Assembly: GCA_020162035.1 (NCBI GenBank)
Contig: JAIUNM010000004.1
Location: forward strand, 1 to 64,000
Length of the DNA stretch: 64,000 nt
Direction of reading: 5' to 3'
From: Bacteroidota bacterium
GTDB taxonomy: Bacteria; Bacteroidota; Bacteroidia; B-17B0; Aurantibacillaceae
Under the pieces are notes generated by a model. It made no database searches. It was given only the letters and a program-made list of their open reading frames with translations, and was not told the origin of the DNA. Each line of letters begins with the position of its first letter. Position 1 is the first letter of the stretch. This document shows positions 56,186 to 64,000 of this stretch, piece after piece. Made by a program: the position numbers and the translations under genes.

Positions 56186-56776
56186 TTGAACTATTTAGCT
56201 CACGCATATTTATCAAATAATAATGAAGATTTAATTTTAGGAAATTTTATTGCTGATCATATAAAAGGTAATAATTACAAACACTATTCTCAAAACATTA
56301 TTAATGGCATACTTTTACACCGAAAAATAGATCATTTTACTGATAATCACATTCAATTTAAAAATGCAAAAAGATACTTTTATGATGGTTACGAAAAATA
56401 TGCTGGAATTTTAATTGATATTTATTTTGACTACTTTTTAGCTAGCGAATTTCAAAAACATTGCCATTTGAGTTTACTAAATTTTACTGAAAATGTATAT
56501 AAAATTTATGATGACTTTAAATATGAAATGCCTAAAAGCAGTCAAAATTTTTATAATTACATTATTCAAAATGACATTTATAACGCATACGCAACACTAG
56601 AGGGTATTGAAAAAGTATTATTTCACCTTTCGCACCGCATTAATCATGGTGTAATGTTAAACCATTCAATTAATTTATTTAATAAACATAAAACAGAATT
56701 ATATTTTTGTTTTTTAAAATTTATAGTTGACGCTAAAAACAATTTAACACCTAATAATAATGGATTTTATAAGTAA
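56186..56776 (+). CDS. Acyl-carrier-protein phosphodiesterase-like (AcpH/DUF479)
   Basis: A 196-residue HD-like hydrolase of the AcpH family. AcpH removes phosphopantetheine from acyl carrier protein. The family motifs NYLAHAYLSNNNEDLILGNFIADHIKG and ILLHRKIDHFTDNH carry the metal-binding Asp/His set. Starts with TTG; the LNYLAHA start aligns with relatives. The 3' end overlaps the O-methyltransferase gene by 17 bp. Confidence 0.85.
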   Translation: MNYLAHAYLSNNNEDLILGNFIADHIKGNNYKHYSQNIINGILLHRKIDHFTDNHIQFKNAKRYFYDGYEKYAGILIDIYFDYFLASEFQKHCHLSLLNFTENVYKIYDDFKYEMPKSSQNFYNYIIQNDIYNAYATLEGIEKVLFHLSHRINHGVMLNHSINLFNKHKTELYFCFLKFIVDAKNNLTPNNNGFYK

Positions 56777-57395
56777 AGAAATAATAGATTATTGCCTTAA
56801 TATGAGCAGTGCCGAATCTGATTTATTAAATAAAATTAATAGGCAAACGCATTTAAACACAACACAACCACGCATGTTAAGTGGCCATTTGCAAGGTAAT
56901 TTTTTAAGTATTTTATCTAAATTAAAACAACCTGTTAATGCCTTAGAAATTGGAGTATTTACGGGTTATTCTGCGCTTTGTATTGCCGAAGGATTAACCC
57001 AAAACGGATCTTTGTATTGTATAGATAATAATGAAGAAACAAACCTTATTGCTCAAAATTATTTTAATGAATCAAAATTTAAAAACAACATTAAGCTTTT
57101 GCAAGGCAATGCACTAGATATTATTCCTACTTTAAAACCTAATTTCGACTTGGTTTTTATAGATGCAGATAAAAAAAACTACATTAATTACTACAATGCC
57201 GTTTTTGATAAAGTTAATAAAGGAGGACTAATTATTATTGATAATGTACTTTGGAGTGGTAAAGTTATTACAAACGCAAAAGATGAAGAAACTCAAACCT
57301 TACAACAATTAAATTTGTTAATTTCTAAAGATAATAGAGTAAAAAGTCAATTATTACCGCTAAGAGACGGTTTGTTTTTAATTGTTAAAAACTAA
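56760..57395 (+). CDS. Class I SAM-dependent O-methyltransferase
   Basis: A 211-residue catechol-O-methyltransferase-like enzyme. SAM motif I is LEIGVFTGYSALCIAEGL. Metal-binding and catalytic residues lie in FIDADKKNYINYY and IIDNVLWSGKV. The C-terminus SQLLPLRDGLFLIVK is typical. Cytoplasmic; substrate unknown. Overlaps the AcpH-like gene. Confidence 0.9.
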   Translation: MDFISKEIIDYCLNMSSAESDLLNKINRQTHLNTTQPRMLSGHLQGNFLSILSKLKQPVNALEIGVFTGYSALCIAEGLTQNGSLYCIDNNEETNLIAQNYFNESKFKNNIKLLQGNALDIIPTLKPNFDLVFIDADKKNYINYYNAVFDKVNKGGLIIIDNVLWSGKVITNAKDEETQTLQQLNLLISKDNRVKSQLLPLRDGLFLIVKN

Positions 57396-57458
57396 ATAAC
57401 ATTTAGATAAAAATAATTTAATAAACTAGTTTTTTGATTATCTTTGATATAACAAAAA

Positions 57459-58199
57459 TTGAAATTAAAACTTAATATATTTTTATTTTTATTTACGCTT
57501 GCATCATCTGGGTTAATGGCTCAACGATTTGCAGACCAAGTTCCGCAAATAAGACGTTATTTTCAAAAAGATATTTGCGACACTACCGAAGGCATTGTAA
57601 TGTACAATAAGCTTTTAGAAGCTATTGGAGGCGATTCTGTAACTTTTAATAAGGCAGGTTACAACATGCAAGGTTGGAATGAAGATTTTTATATGAGCGG
57701 CAAACTGCTGCATAGAGGGTATTATATTGATGGTAAAGTAATTGTTTTTAAAAATTTTTTTGAAAACGGTCAATGCGAGCGCACAGTTGTAAACCCAGAT
57801 CCATTAAGATGTAATTTTGAAATATTTTACGAAAATGGAAAACCTCGTAAACAAATATATTATTACAACGGCTTACCTCAAAAAAAATACGAATTTTTTA
57901 GTTCTGGTCTGCCTAAGTATGTAGAGGAAAACGAGAAAGAAATGAAATATGTAACTTTACGTAAAAACTTTTACAGTAATGGCCAACCGCAAAGTACTTT
58001 AGAACTAACTGATGAAAAAAATCAGAAATATAAAATGTCTGATTATTACCCAAATGGGCAAATTAAATCTGAAGGAAACTTAATTTATTCATCAGAAAAA
58101 AAAGGGTATCTAAAAGATGGAAATTGGCATTATTACGACCAATCTGGTAAATCTAAAAAAACAGAAAAACCCAACAAAGACGTTGTAATTACGTTTTAA
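57459..58199 (+). CDS. Exported YwqK/MORN-repeat protein
   Basis: A 246-residue protein with a signal peptide (1-21, SSGLMAQ). Repeats of the type YFxNGxxxxxxxYxNGxxxG run through the rest (FFENGQCERTVV, FYENGKPRKQIYYYNG, FYSNGQPQSTLEL, YYPNGQIKSEGNL), the pattern called YwqK antitoxin or MORN-like. No toxin is adjacent, so I do not infer a toxin-antitoxin role; such repeats are common in Bacteroidota envelope proteins. Starts with TTG; a TATCTTTG -7-like element lies at 57439-57446. Confidence 0.78.
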   Translation: MKLKLNIFLFLFTLASSGLMAQRFADQVPQIRRYFQKDICDTTEGIVMYNKLLEAIGGDSVTFNKAGYNMQGWNEDFYMSGKLLHRGYYIDGKVIVFKNFFENGQCERTVVNPDPLRCNFEIFYENGKPRKQIYYYNGLPQKKYEFFSSGLPKYVEENEKEMKYVTLRKNFYSNGQPQSTLELTDEKNQKYKMSDYYPNGQIKSEGNLIYSSEKKGYLKDGNWHYYDQSGKSKKTEKPNKDVVITF

Positions 58200-58211
58200 T
58201 AATTTTTTCTA

Positions 58212-58661
58212 ATGAAACATTACTCTACTCATGCTATAGATATGCTTACAAGGCATTGTTTAAAAGATACTTTAGGATTTAATTGGCTTATGAACAATAA
58301 TTACCCCGAATTACTAGCCATTATTGATGCAGTTAGAGATGACAAAAAAGCATTTCAATATTTAATGAATGGGAAACATTATGTACTTGCGGCTTTTGTA
58401 AATGCCATTTGGGAAGATCAAGCTGCATTTAAATTTTTAATGGATGCCAAAGCATTTGATTGGGCTGCCTGTGCAAATATTATTAATGGCGATGATAATG
58501 CAGAATTAGCCTTAAAAAAAGCAAATAAAGAACATTTTGTGTTATTAGCTCATGCAATACAAAGTAGAATACACGAAGATGGAGACAGAAACATGAGCCC
58601 TTGGGGAGTAATGAAAAATTTATTAAACATTAAAGAAGCACTAAAAAAAACTAAGGACTAA
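58212..58661 (+). CDS. Unknown protein of ~25-residue helical repeats
   Basis: A 149-residue cytoplasmic protein I do not recognise. Residues 23-120 consist of about four repeats of ~25 residues, F-x-[WYF]-L-M-x4-[YF]-x2-L-A-x4-A-[IV]-x2-D-x2-A: FNWLMNNNYPELLAIIDAV, FQYLMNGKHYVLAAFVNAI, FKFLMDAKAFDWAACANII and a weaker fourth. They read as paired helices, like a small solenoid. It lies 13 bp after the YwqK gene and 8 bp before another unknown gene, so the three are probably one operon. Confidence 0.65.
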   Translation: MKHYSTHAIDMLTRHCLKDTLGFNWLMNNNYPELLAIIDAVRDDKKAFQYLMNGKHYVLAAFVNAIWEDQAAFKFLMDAKAFDWAACANIINGDDNAELALKKANKEHFVLLAHAIQSRIHEDGDRNMSPWGVMKNLLNIKEALKKTKD

Positions 58662-58668
58662 ACAAATT

Positions 58669-58896
58669 ATGCGAATAATTGATACCATTAAACATCCGGC
58701 CATGATGATTACTATTTTTCAAATGAATGATAAATACCAAGTTAAATTTGAAGCTGGCCCAATGGAACAAACCTTTAAATTTAGGGTTGATGATGTTGGA
58801 AATTTAGAAAACCTAAAAAAGAAAATTACTTCAGAATTTATTGAAACTACCTATTTTCGATTTAACGATATGTTTAATAGCTTAAAAAGTATCTAA
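58669..58896 (+). CDS. Small conserved-looking protein of unknown function
   Basis: A 75-residue acidic/basic mixed protein without membrane helix or signal peptide. Predicted as a strand-strand-helix pattern (MMITIFQMNDKYQVKFEAGPMEQTFKFRV, then a Lys/Glu-rich helix). I recognise no domain. Its spacing (8 bp) and codon use fit its neighbours, so it is likely a real gene. Possibly partners the helical-repeat protein upstream. Confidence 0.6.
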   Translation: MRIIDTIKHPAMMITIFQMNDKYQVKFEAGPMEQTFKFRVDDVGNLENLKKKITSEFIETTYFRFNDMFNSLKSI

Positions 58897-58900
58897 ATTA

Positions 58901-58930
58901 TTGCAAATGTTAAATTTTTTCATATATTTG
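58901..58930 (+). promoter_or_regulatory. Strong Bacteroidota promoter of the T9SS CxxCH protein gene
   Basis: TTG at 58901-58903 and TATATTTG at 58923-58930 are separated by 19 bp, a full consensus match. The start is expected about 20-25 nt upstream of the ATG at 58961. Confidence 0.75.
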
Positions 58931-58960
58931 CTTTCATAACCTTAAAAACCAAATTAAAAC

Positions 58961-59794
58961 ATGAAAAAATCTACAATTATTGTACTTACTTCTGCTACTG
59001 CCCTATTATTTTTAGGAAGCTCATTTAAAAAGCTAAAACATCAAACAGGTATTGATGGATATTCTGGCGGCCCAGGTGAAAGTACTTGTACTTCTTGCCA
59101 TGGAAATTCTGGCGGTTCTAGTACAATGGTTATGAGTACACCTACTTTTTCAGGTAATACATATGTACCAGGTCAAACTTATACCATTACAGTTCGTGTA
59201 GCAAACGGCAGTTTAACTCATTTTGGTTTTGATTGTACAATTCTTAACTCATCAAATAATGATGCAGGTACAATGCAGAACCCAGCATCTAACACAAAAT
59301 TTGTTACAAACAGCGGTAATAACAGAAAAAACGCTACACATAACGGTGTATTTAATGCTGGTGGAACTATTGGTAACTTTGTGTTTGAATGGGTTGCTCC
59401 TGCTTCTGGTCAAGTAAGATTTTTTGCAGCTGGTAACACAGTAAATAATAATGGCGCAAATTCTGGTGATTTAGTAAGTCAAACGAGTATGACTTTAAAT
59501 CCTTCAGGACCTGTAAGTATTAAAGAAAATGACCCTGTAAGTGCTTTAAATATATATCAAAATGCTGCATTTAATTCATTAAACTTATCATACTTTAAAT
59601 CTACTACCGATGATTTATCTTTATCAATTTATGATATAAACGGTAAAGAAGTAATGACTAAATCATTAAATAACCAACAAAATGGTCAAGTTCAAAACTC
59701 AGTTAAGTTAAATGATTTAGCTGCTGGAGCATATTTTGTAGGCTTAAAAAGTAATACAGCAGTAGTTGCTAAAAAATTAATTATTTTACAATAG
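58961..59794 (+). CDS. T9SS-secreted choice-of-anchor V protein with CxxCH motif
   Basis: A 277-residue exported protein. After the N-terminal hydrophobic segment (about 5-22), GYSGGPGESTCTSCHGNSGG carries a CxxCH motif (Cys43, Cys46, His47), the signature for covalent haem c. A Reeler-like beta-sandwich follows (about 60-185; PGQTYTITVRVANGSLTHFGFDCTIL). The C-terminal T9SS type A sorting domain (about 200-277) ends LAAGAYFVGLKSNTAVVAKKLIILQ. It would be displayed on the cell surface. Haem attachment is inferred from the motif. Confidence 0.85.
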   Translation: MKKSTIIVLTSATALLFLGSSFKKLKHQTGIDGYSGGPGESTCTSCHGNSGGSSTMVMSTPTFSGNTYVPGQTYTITVRVANGSLTHFGFDCTILNSSNNDAGTMQNPASNTKFVTNSGNNRKNATHNGVFNAGGTIGNFVFEWVAPASGQVRFFAAGNTVNNNGANSGDLVSQTSMTLNPSGPVSIKENDPVSALNIYQNAAFNSLNLSYFKSTTDDLSLSIYDINGKEVMTKSLNNQQNGQVQNSVKLNDLAAGAYFVGLKSNTAVVAKKLIILQ

Positions 59795-59811
59795 TTTTTA
59801 ATTAATAACAC

Positions 59812-59845
59812 AAAAGCCCAATCAATTAAACTGATTGGGCTTTTT
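59812..59845 (+). terminator. Intrinsic terminator after the CxxCH protein gene
   Basis: A 13-bp stem (AAAAGCCCAATCA / TGATTGGGCTTTT) with a short AT loop and a T-run, 17 bp past the stop. A-tracts on the other side may also stop the SRP RNA transcript arriving from the right. Confidence 0.88.
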
Positions 59846-59875
59846 ATTTTAATTTAATTAATTTTAAATAAAAAA

Positions 59876-59973
59876 GGGTAAGCTACTTTCATCGCACCGC
59901 TACAACCACCTACCCTTGCTCCGTTCCCAGCCTGGGGGATTCAGCAGGAGCTGGTCGTGAAAGACTTACCCGC
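59876..59973 (-). ncRNA. ffs: Signal recognition particle RNA (small bacterial type)
   Basis: On the minus strand GCGGGTAAGTC pairs with the end AGCTTACCC. The apical domain IV is clear: CCCCCAGGCTGGGAACGGAGCAAGGGTAG, with the conserved GGAA-type loop and asymmetric internal loop bound by Ffh. The RNA is about 98 nt and is followed by a T-run (complement of 59870-59875). It forms the SRP with Ffh for cotranslational membrane targeting. Confidence 0.92.
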
Positions 59974-59975
59974 TG

Positions 59976-59983
59976 CAAAATTA
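59976..59983 (-). promoter_or_regulatory. -7 element of the SRP RNA gene
   Basis: TAATTTTG on the minus strand, a full TAnnTTTG match, lies 2-3 nt before the mapped 5' end of the SRP RNA, as a -7 element should. I see no clear TTG at the -33 distance. Confidence 0.55.
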
Positions 59984-60042
59984 ACAATTATTTTTATTAT
60001 TGATAAAAAAATATCAACTTTGTTAAAGTACTGTGGTTATAT

Positions 60043-61020
60043 TTGCCAAGTTTTATGGATATATCTTTAGTTATACCGCTTTATAACGAGCAAGAATCTT
60101 TGCCTGAATTACACGATTGGATAGTGAAAGTTATGCAACAACATAATTACAACTACGAAATTTTGTTTATTGATGATGGCAGTAAAGATGATTCATGGGA
60201 AGTAATTCAATCTATATCTAAAAAAAATCCTTCAGTTAAAGGATTAAGATTTCAACGTAACTATGGTAAATCGCCTGCTTTACATGTTGGTTTTGAAGCC
60301 GCTAAAGGGAAAGTTGTAATTACAATGGACGCTGATTTGCAAGATAGCCCTGATGAAATACCTGAACTTTATAATATGGTTGTTAACCAAGGCTATGATG
60401 TTGTTAGTGGTTGGAAGCAAAAAAGATACGATAATGCATTTACAAAAAATTTACCAAGTAAACTTTACAATTACACTAACAGATTAATTAGTGGAATTAA
60501 ACTACATGATATGAATTGTGGCTTAAAAGCTTACAAAAACAAAGTAGTTAAAAGTATTGAAGTGTATGGCGAAATGCATCGATTTATACCTGTAATGGCT
60601 AAAGCAGCAGGGTTTAATAAAATTGGCGAAAAAGTTGTTCAACACCAAGCGCGCAAATACGGTGTAAGTAAATTTGGTTGGAATAGATTTATTAATGGTT
60701 TTTTAGATTTACTTACAATAACGTTTATGAGTAAGTTTGGTAAAAAACCAATGCATTTTTTTGGATTAATTGGTACTTTACTTTTTATTTTAGGTTTAGC
60801 ATTTTCGTTTTACTTAGGCTTAAGTAAACTCTATCATACGTTTATAATTCATAAAGTTGCACGATTAATTACTGACAGACCTTCGTTTTATTTAGCATTA
60901 ACATGTATGATTATTGGTAGTATGATGTTTTTGGCAGGCTTTATTGGCGAATTAATTTTAAGAAATAGCACTATTAGAAATAATTATTTAATTGAAGAAA
61001 AACTCAATTTAAATGATTAA
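60043..61020 (+). CDS. Family 2 glycosyltransferase with C-terminal membrane helices (DPMS/GtrB-like)
   Basis: A glycosyltransferase of about 321-325 residues. The N-terminal GT2 domain has DISLVIPLYNEQESL, FIDDGSKDDSW and the DxD-type DADLQDSPDEIPEL. RKYGVSKFGWNRFINGFLDL follows, and then two membrane helices (about 238-262 and 277-302). It probably makes a polyprenyl-phosphate sugar at the inner membrane. The frame opens at TTG 60043, but that TTG is the end of a TATATTTG -7 match (60038-60045); the ATG at 60055 (MDISLVIPLYNEQ) is the likelier start. Overlaps the next gene by 8 bp. Confidence 0.9.
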   Translation: MPSFMDISLVIPLYNEQESLPELHDWIVKVMQQHNYNYEILFIDDGSKDDSWEVIQSISKKNPSVKGLRFQRNYGKSPALHVGFEAAKGKVVITMDADLQDSPDEIPELYNMVVNQGYDVVSGWKQKRYDNAFTKNLPSKLYNYTNRLISGIKLHDMNCGLKAYKNKVVKSIEVYGEMHRFIPVMAKAAGFNKIGEKVVQHQARKYGVSKFGWNRFINGFLDLLTITFMSKFGKKPMHFFGLIGTLLFILGLAFSFYLGLSKLYHTFIIHKVARLITDRPSFYLALTCMIIGSMMFLAGFIGELILRNSTIRNNYLIEEKLNLND

Positions 61021-61612
61021 TCAAAATCAAAAAAAAAGAGAACCTAGAGTTGCCTTAAGTGCTGAACAAGTTGCTCAACTTAAAAAAATAAAACATTATA
61101 AAGAAATTGTAGCAATAAGTAATTTTAAAAAAACAAAAAGTTACAAATATTTAAATATAATTTGTGTTTTATGTTTTATAATTTATATTGAATTAATTCT
61201 TTGTTATTTAGGGCCTTGTAACTATTCTATTTATGAAATAAATAAAGTAAATGTTAACTATTCGGGCAAAGTTAATTCAAATCAACAACCACTAATTTCA
61301 ACTTTAAAAATTACCGATACTCAAAACAAAATTACTACTTTAGTTATTGAAGATTTTATTGATATTCCTGAAGTTGGCAGTAAATTTAATATAGGTAAAG
61401 ATTATATTTTTGGTAAACAAATAAAAGCCAATATCCAAGGTTACGAATCAAGTTTTAGAGTACAAAGATTTAGCCCTGTTTTATTTTTATCGTGTTTTTT
61501 AAGTGTGTTATGCATTATTTTGTTTGTTTACAACCTTAACCATCAATCTCATTCTTTAACTGCATTAAGCTTAATTAACTCAATGGCTGTTTTATCTTTT
61601 TGTTTTATATAA
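61013..61612 (+). CDS. Hypothetical membrane protein
   Basis: A 199-residue protein with a basic N-terminus, one membrane helix at about 46-66, an extracytoplasmic domain of ~80 residues (YSIYEINKVNVNYSGKVNS to SSFRVQRFS) and two close helices at the C-terminus (about 155-199). I recognise no family. The 8-bp overlap with the glycosyltransferase indicates coupled translation and a possible shared role in envelope glycan assembly. Confidence 0.6.
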   Translation: MINQNQKKREPRVALSAEQVAQLKKIKHYKEIVAISNFKKTKSYKYLNIICVLCFIIYIELILCYLGPCNYSIYEINKVNVNYSGKVNSNQQPLISTLKITDTQNKITTLVIEDFIDIPEVGSKFNIGKDYIFGKQIKANIQGYESSFRVQRFSPVLFLSCFLSVLCIILFVYNLNHQSHSLTALSLINSMAVLSFCFI

Positions 61613-61618
61613 ACTAAT

Positions 61619-62443
61619 TTATTCGAAATTTTCGGTAATGTTTTCTTTTTTACGTTGTTTTAATTTAAATGGATTTTCCCAAATAACATCAAAAGCAAAA
61701 TAATTAACTGTATAATTTTGTTTTATACCAACTAAATTGTTCATGTATCCTAAACTGTATATTAATGGCGATTTTTGAGGCGAAAATGAATAATAAAAGG
61801 TAAATCTACTTTCGCGATAATTAAAATCTGTCCATAAATTTGGCGCATTATTTTTACTTATTGAAAAAAGTTGTTCTGAGCTTAAACTAATTTTATGTAT
61901 TTTATTTTTATCAAGATTTACAGTTAATTGTAATCTTAAACGAGTTCTAAATTGAAAATCTTCAGTTATAGATGTAAAAGTAGGCGAATAATACTTTCTA
62001 AATTCTTGTCTTAATGTAGGTACAAATTTAAAGTGTGTTGTTTTGTAAGTGTATGAAAAGCGACTATAAGCCCTATACTCTTGTTTTAAGGTAGGATTTT
62101 CGTGTTGATAAGGTGCAGTTTTAAAATACTCATCTTGCCTACGATAACTAAGTGCAAACGAATATTGCCAGTTTTTATTAAATTTATGGTAAAACTCTTG
62201 TGTTAATACTATAATTGCTGATTTAAATAGAGGGTCATAATTATCAGGATTACTTTTTCTTCCCATTCCGGCATAAGTCATAGATTGCCATTCTTTTAAC
62301 GTGTCAAACTCTTGCCGCAAACCTACAGCAAACCATCCGGCAGTATTAGCAACTCCTAAACCTGGTGGGCTAATTTGTGATTTTGTAAAATTTGAAATTA
62401 AAATGCACAAAAAAAATAATTTAATTATTAAATAATTTTTCAC
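61619..62443 (-). CDS. DUF2490-family outer-membrane protein
   Basis: A 274-residue protein with a signal peptide (about 1-21) and beta-barrel-like mature part. DUF2490 features include FAVGLRQEFDTLKEW, QEFYHKFNKNWQYSFALSYRRQDEY and repeated FKFVPTLRQEFR/RTRLRLQLTV strands. Function unknown; relatives are common in Bacteroidota outer membranes. Ends in a charged tail rather than an aromatic residue. Confidence 0.7.
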   Translation of the reverse strand: MKNYLIIKLFFLCILISNFTKSQISPPGLGVANTAGWFAVGLRQEFDTLKEWQSMTYAGMGRKSNPDNYDPLFKSAIIVLTQEFYHKFNKNWQYSFALSYRRQDEYFKTAPYQHENPTLKQEYRAYSRFSYTYKTTHFKFVPTLRQEFRKYYSPTFTSITEDFQFRTRLRLQLTVNLDKNKIHKISLSSEQLFSISKNNAPNLWTDFNYRESRFTFYYSFSPQKSPLIYSLGYMNNLVGIKQNYTVNYFAFDVIWENPFKLKQRKKENITENFE

Positions 62444-62523
62444 TTTAAAATTTTAATATTCAATAAATATTAAGTTAAGTTCTAAAATTAATATTATGTT
62501 TTAAAATAAATTTTAAATTAACA

Positions 62524-63000
62524 CTATTTGTAAATTAAAGCAACAGCATATGCATTAACACCTTCGCCTCTTCCAACATAACCTAACTTTTCGTTTGTTG
62601 TGGCTTTTATAGAAATATCATCAACAGTTACATTTAATATTGGAGCTAAAATAGTTTGTATAGAGGTAATGTGAGGGTTAATTTTTGGTGCTTCTAAACT
62701 AAGTGTTGCATCAATGTTTCCAATTTTATATCCTTTTTGCAAAAGTAAATCAACTACTTCTTTTAATAATAATTTACTATCTGCACCTTTATATTTAGGG
62801 TTTGTATTTGGAAAATGAAAACCAATGTCTCTTAAATTTGCTGCGCCTAACAAAGCATCGCAAATAGCGTGCAATAATACATCGGCATCACTATGGCCTA
62901 CACAACCTTTATCAAATTCCAATTTTATACCTCCAAGCCAAAGTTCTCTGTTATCTCCTAAAGGATGAACATCGTATCCAAAACCTACCCTTATATTCAT
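62524..63000 (-). CDS. ispF: 2-C-methyl-D-erythritol 2,4-cyclodiphosphate synthase
   Basis: A 158-residue enzyme of the MEP isoprenoid pathway. It cyclises CDP-methylerythritol phosphate to the cyclodiphosphate with loss of CMP. Zinc ligands Asp10, His12 and His44 are in FGYDVHPLG and HSDADVLLHAICDALLGAANLRDIG. The C-terminal ATTNEKLGYVGRGEGV is the conserved nucleotide region. The start overlaps the upstream small lipoprotein by 4 bp. Confidence 0.96.
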   Translation of the reverse strand: MNIRVGFGYDVHPLGDNRELWLGGIKLEFDKGCVGHSDADVLLHAICDALLGAANLRDIGFHFPNTNPKYKGADSKLLLKEVVDLLLQKGYKIGNIDATLSLEAPKINPHITSIQTILAPILNVTVDDISIKATTNEKLGYVGRGEGVNAYAVALIYK

Positions 63001-63182
63001 TTTAAATTACAAGTTGTGTTAGTTGTATTAAGATCTTTACATTTTTGTTTTGCTTGCATTTTTGTACCTTCTATTTCACCAGCAATATAGGTTGTGTTGC
63101 CATTACTACATTGGCAAGTGTAATTTTTTTTACAAGAAGCAGAAATAAAACATAACATTAAAGCTATACTATAAACTTTCAT
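62997..63182 (-). CDS. Small Cys-rich lipoprotein
   Basis: A 61-residue lipoprotein: signal peptide with lipobox SASC (Cys17), then KKNYTCQCSNGNTTYIAGEIEG. Cysteines at about 23, 25, 48 and 58 may form disulfides. No known family recognised, though small Bacteroidota lipoproteins with a YTCxC start are frequent. The stop overlaps the ispF start (ATGA), so they are probably cotranscribed by position only. Confidence 0.65.
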   Translation of the reverse strand: MKVYSIALMLCFISASCKKNYTCQCSNGNTTYIAGEIEGTKMQAKQKCKDLNTTNTTCNLK

Positions 63183-63227
63183 TAATAAATTGTGTTTAAC
63201 GTATTAAATGTAATCAAAAATATTGAA

Positions 63228-64000
63228 TTAACCTTCAATTGCTTTTACTCCAGGTAAACTACCTTGTTCAATATATTCTAATAACGCACCACCTCCGGTG
63301 CTTACATAACTAACTTGATTTGCTAAATTATATTTATTTATTGCTGCAACACTATCTCCTCCACCTATTAATGTATATGCACCATTTTTAGTTGCCTCAA
63401 CAATATCAAAAGCAGCTTGTTTTGTACCATTTTCAAAATTACTCATTTCAAAAACACCCATTGGGCCATTCCATAAAATGGTTTTTGAATTTTTAATAAC
63501 GTCTCCAAATTGTTTTATGCTTTCGTTTCCAATATCTAAGCCCATCCAACCATCTTCAATTGTTTTTATGTTAGATAATTTAAATTTAGCGTCATTTGAA
63601 AAACTATCTGCAACAACTGCATCTGTTGGAATAAACAATTTAACTCCTTTTTCGGTTGCTTTTTCTAATAATTTTTTTGCTGTTTCTAATCTATCATCTT
63701 CGCATAACGATTTGCCAATATTACCTCCCATTGCTTTAACAAAAGTAAATGCCATGCCTCCGCCAATTATAATATTATTAGCTTTATTCATTAATTGTTC
63801 TATAATTAAAATTTTATCGCTAACCTTTGCGCCTCCAATTATAGCTGTAAATGGTTTTTGTGATTGGTTTAAAACTTTTGTTATACTTTCAACTTCGCCT
63901 GCCATTACAAAACCAAAACATTTACTGTCTGAATTAAAAAACTTAGCCATTACCGCAGTGCTTGCATGTGCTCTGTGTGCTGTGCCAAAAGCATCATTTA
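63228..64000 (-). CDS. pgk: Phosphoglycerate kinase, C-terminal part
   Basis: The frame continues past the window edge; the visible 257 residues begin within [20 protein letters not shown], the conserved PGK hinge-side motif. The nucleotide-binding domain ([85 protein letters not shown]) is complete to the stop. It makes ATP from 1,3-bisphosphoglycerate in glycolysis. The N-terminal domain lies outside the window. Confidence 0.97.
   Translation of the reverse strand, partial: NDAFGTAHRAHASTAVMAKFFNSDSKCFGFVMAGEVESITKVLNQSQKPFTAIIGGAKVSDKILIIEQLMNKANNIIIGGGMAFTFVKAMGGNIGKSLCEDDRLETAKKLLEKATEKGVKLFIPTDAVVADSFSNDAKFKLSNIKTIEDGWMGLDIGNESIKQFGDVIKNSKTILWNGPMGVFEMSNFENGTKQAAFDIVEATKNGAYTLIGGGDSVAAINKYNLANQVSYVSTGGGALLEYIEQGSLPGVKAIEG

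Noticed and set aside
57459..58199. YwqK repeats as the antitoxin of a toxin-antitoxin pair
   Set aside because: The protein has a signal peptide and no toxin-like neighbour. The repeat is common in envelope proteins of this phylum.

Overview
The window is a strongly AT-rich chromosomal segment from a member of the Bacteroidota. Three kinds of evidence point there. Two proteins end in type IX secretion (T9SS) sorting domains. Several promoters read TTG-N19-TAnnTTTG instead of the sigma70 pattern, and many genes lack a clear Shine-Dalgarno and start with TTG. The gene neighbourhoods are also typical of the phylum (bamD - omega - coaBC - porD; bactofilin - atpZ). I cannot place it below phylum with confidence. 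Most of the window is housekeeping core genome. There is no phage, insertion sequence or CRISPR array.

Layout. 0.1-5.7 kb, minus strand: an outer-membrane protein gene, a tRNA-modification-like group (queD, ferredoxin, U32-family protein), a group III truncated haemoglobin, and the tyrosine-catabolic pair hpd and hmgA. 5.9-9.7 kb: a divergent redox/stress block. On one side are usp, rhodanese and a small membrane protein; on the other a soluble PAS histidine kinase and a response regulator with a CRP/FNR-type DNA-binding end. A perfect FNR/CRP-type box lies between them. 9.8-17.3 kb: thioredoxin, a YfhO-type membrane protein, a three-gene wbpD-wbpB-wbpA-like nucleotide-sugar cassette, a DinB-like protein and era. 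17.5-31.3 kb: the macromolecular-synthesis operon read on the minus strand, tRNA-Thr(UGU), tRNA-Tyr, tRNA-Gly, tRNA-Thr(GGU), tuf, tRNA-Trp, secE, nusG, rplK, rplA, rplJ, rplL, rpoB, rpoC. This order is also found in E. coli (thrU-tyrU-glyT-thrT-tufB onward), with tRNA-Trp added.

31.4-36.5 kb: an HI0933-type flavoprotein, then porD, coaBC, omega and bamD. 36.7-43.5 kb: an ECF sigma factor, etfBA, a bifunctional-nuclease-family protein, bactofilin, atpZ, a small membrane gene without an ATG start, a C1 peptidase and an MFS transporter. 43.5-47 kb: a broken multi-pass membrane glycosyltransferase-like gene and an LtaS-type sulfatase-fold protein. 47-53.7 kb: recQ, a permuted papain-like protein, then a cobalamin riboswitch controlling a BtuB-like receptor, a DUF4465 protein with a T9SS tail and a BtuG-like propeller lipoprotein. 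53.7-64 kb: outer-membrane and SPOR proteins, rsmE, an AcpH-like hydrolase, an O-methyltransferase, a YwqK-like protein, two unknown proteins, a T9SS protein with a CxxCH motif, SRP RNA, a GT2 glycosyltransferase, ispF and the C-terminal part of pgk.

The most unusual signal is in the tRNA part of the tuf operon. Upstream of tRNA-Thr(GGU) lie four ~61-bp units. Each is a broken copy of the first ~25 nt of that tRNA, split at the same point by a ~20-nt GC-rich hairpin. Upstream of tRNA-Gly lies one broken 5' copy of that tRNA, split in the D-loop by a different, perfectly palindromic 14-mer. The Thr hairpins keep a GNRA tetraloop only on the transcribed strand. Two tRNAs with the same architecture but different palindromes suggest a recurring process rather than one accident.
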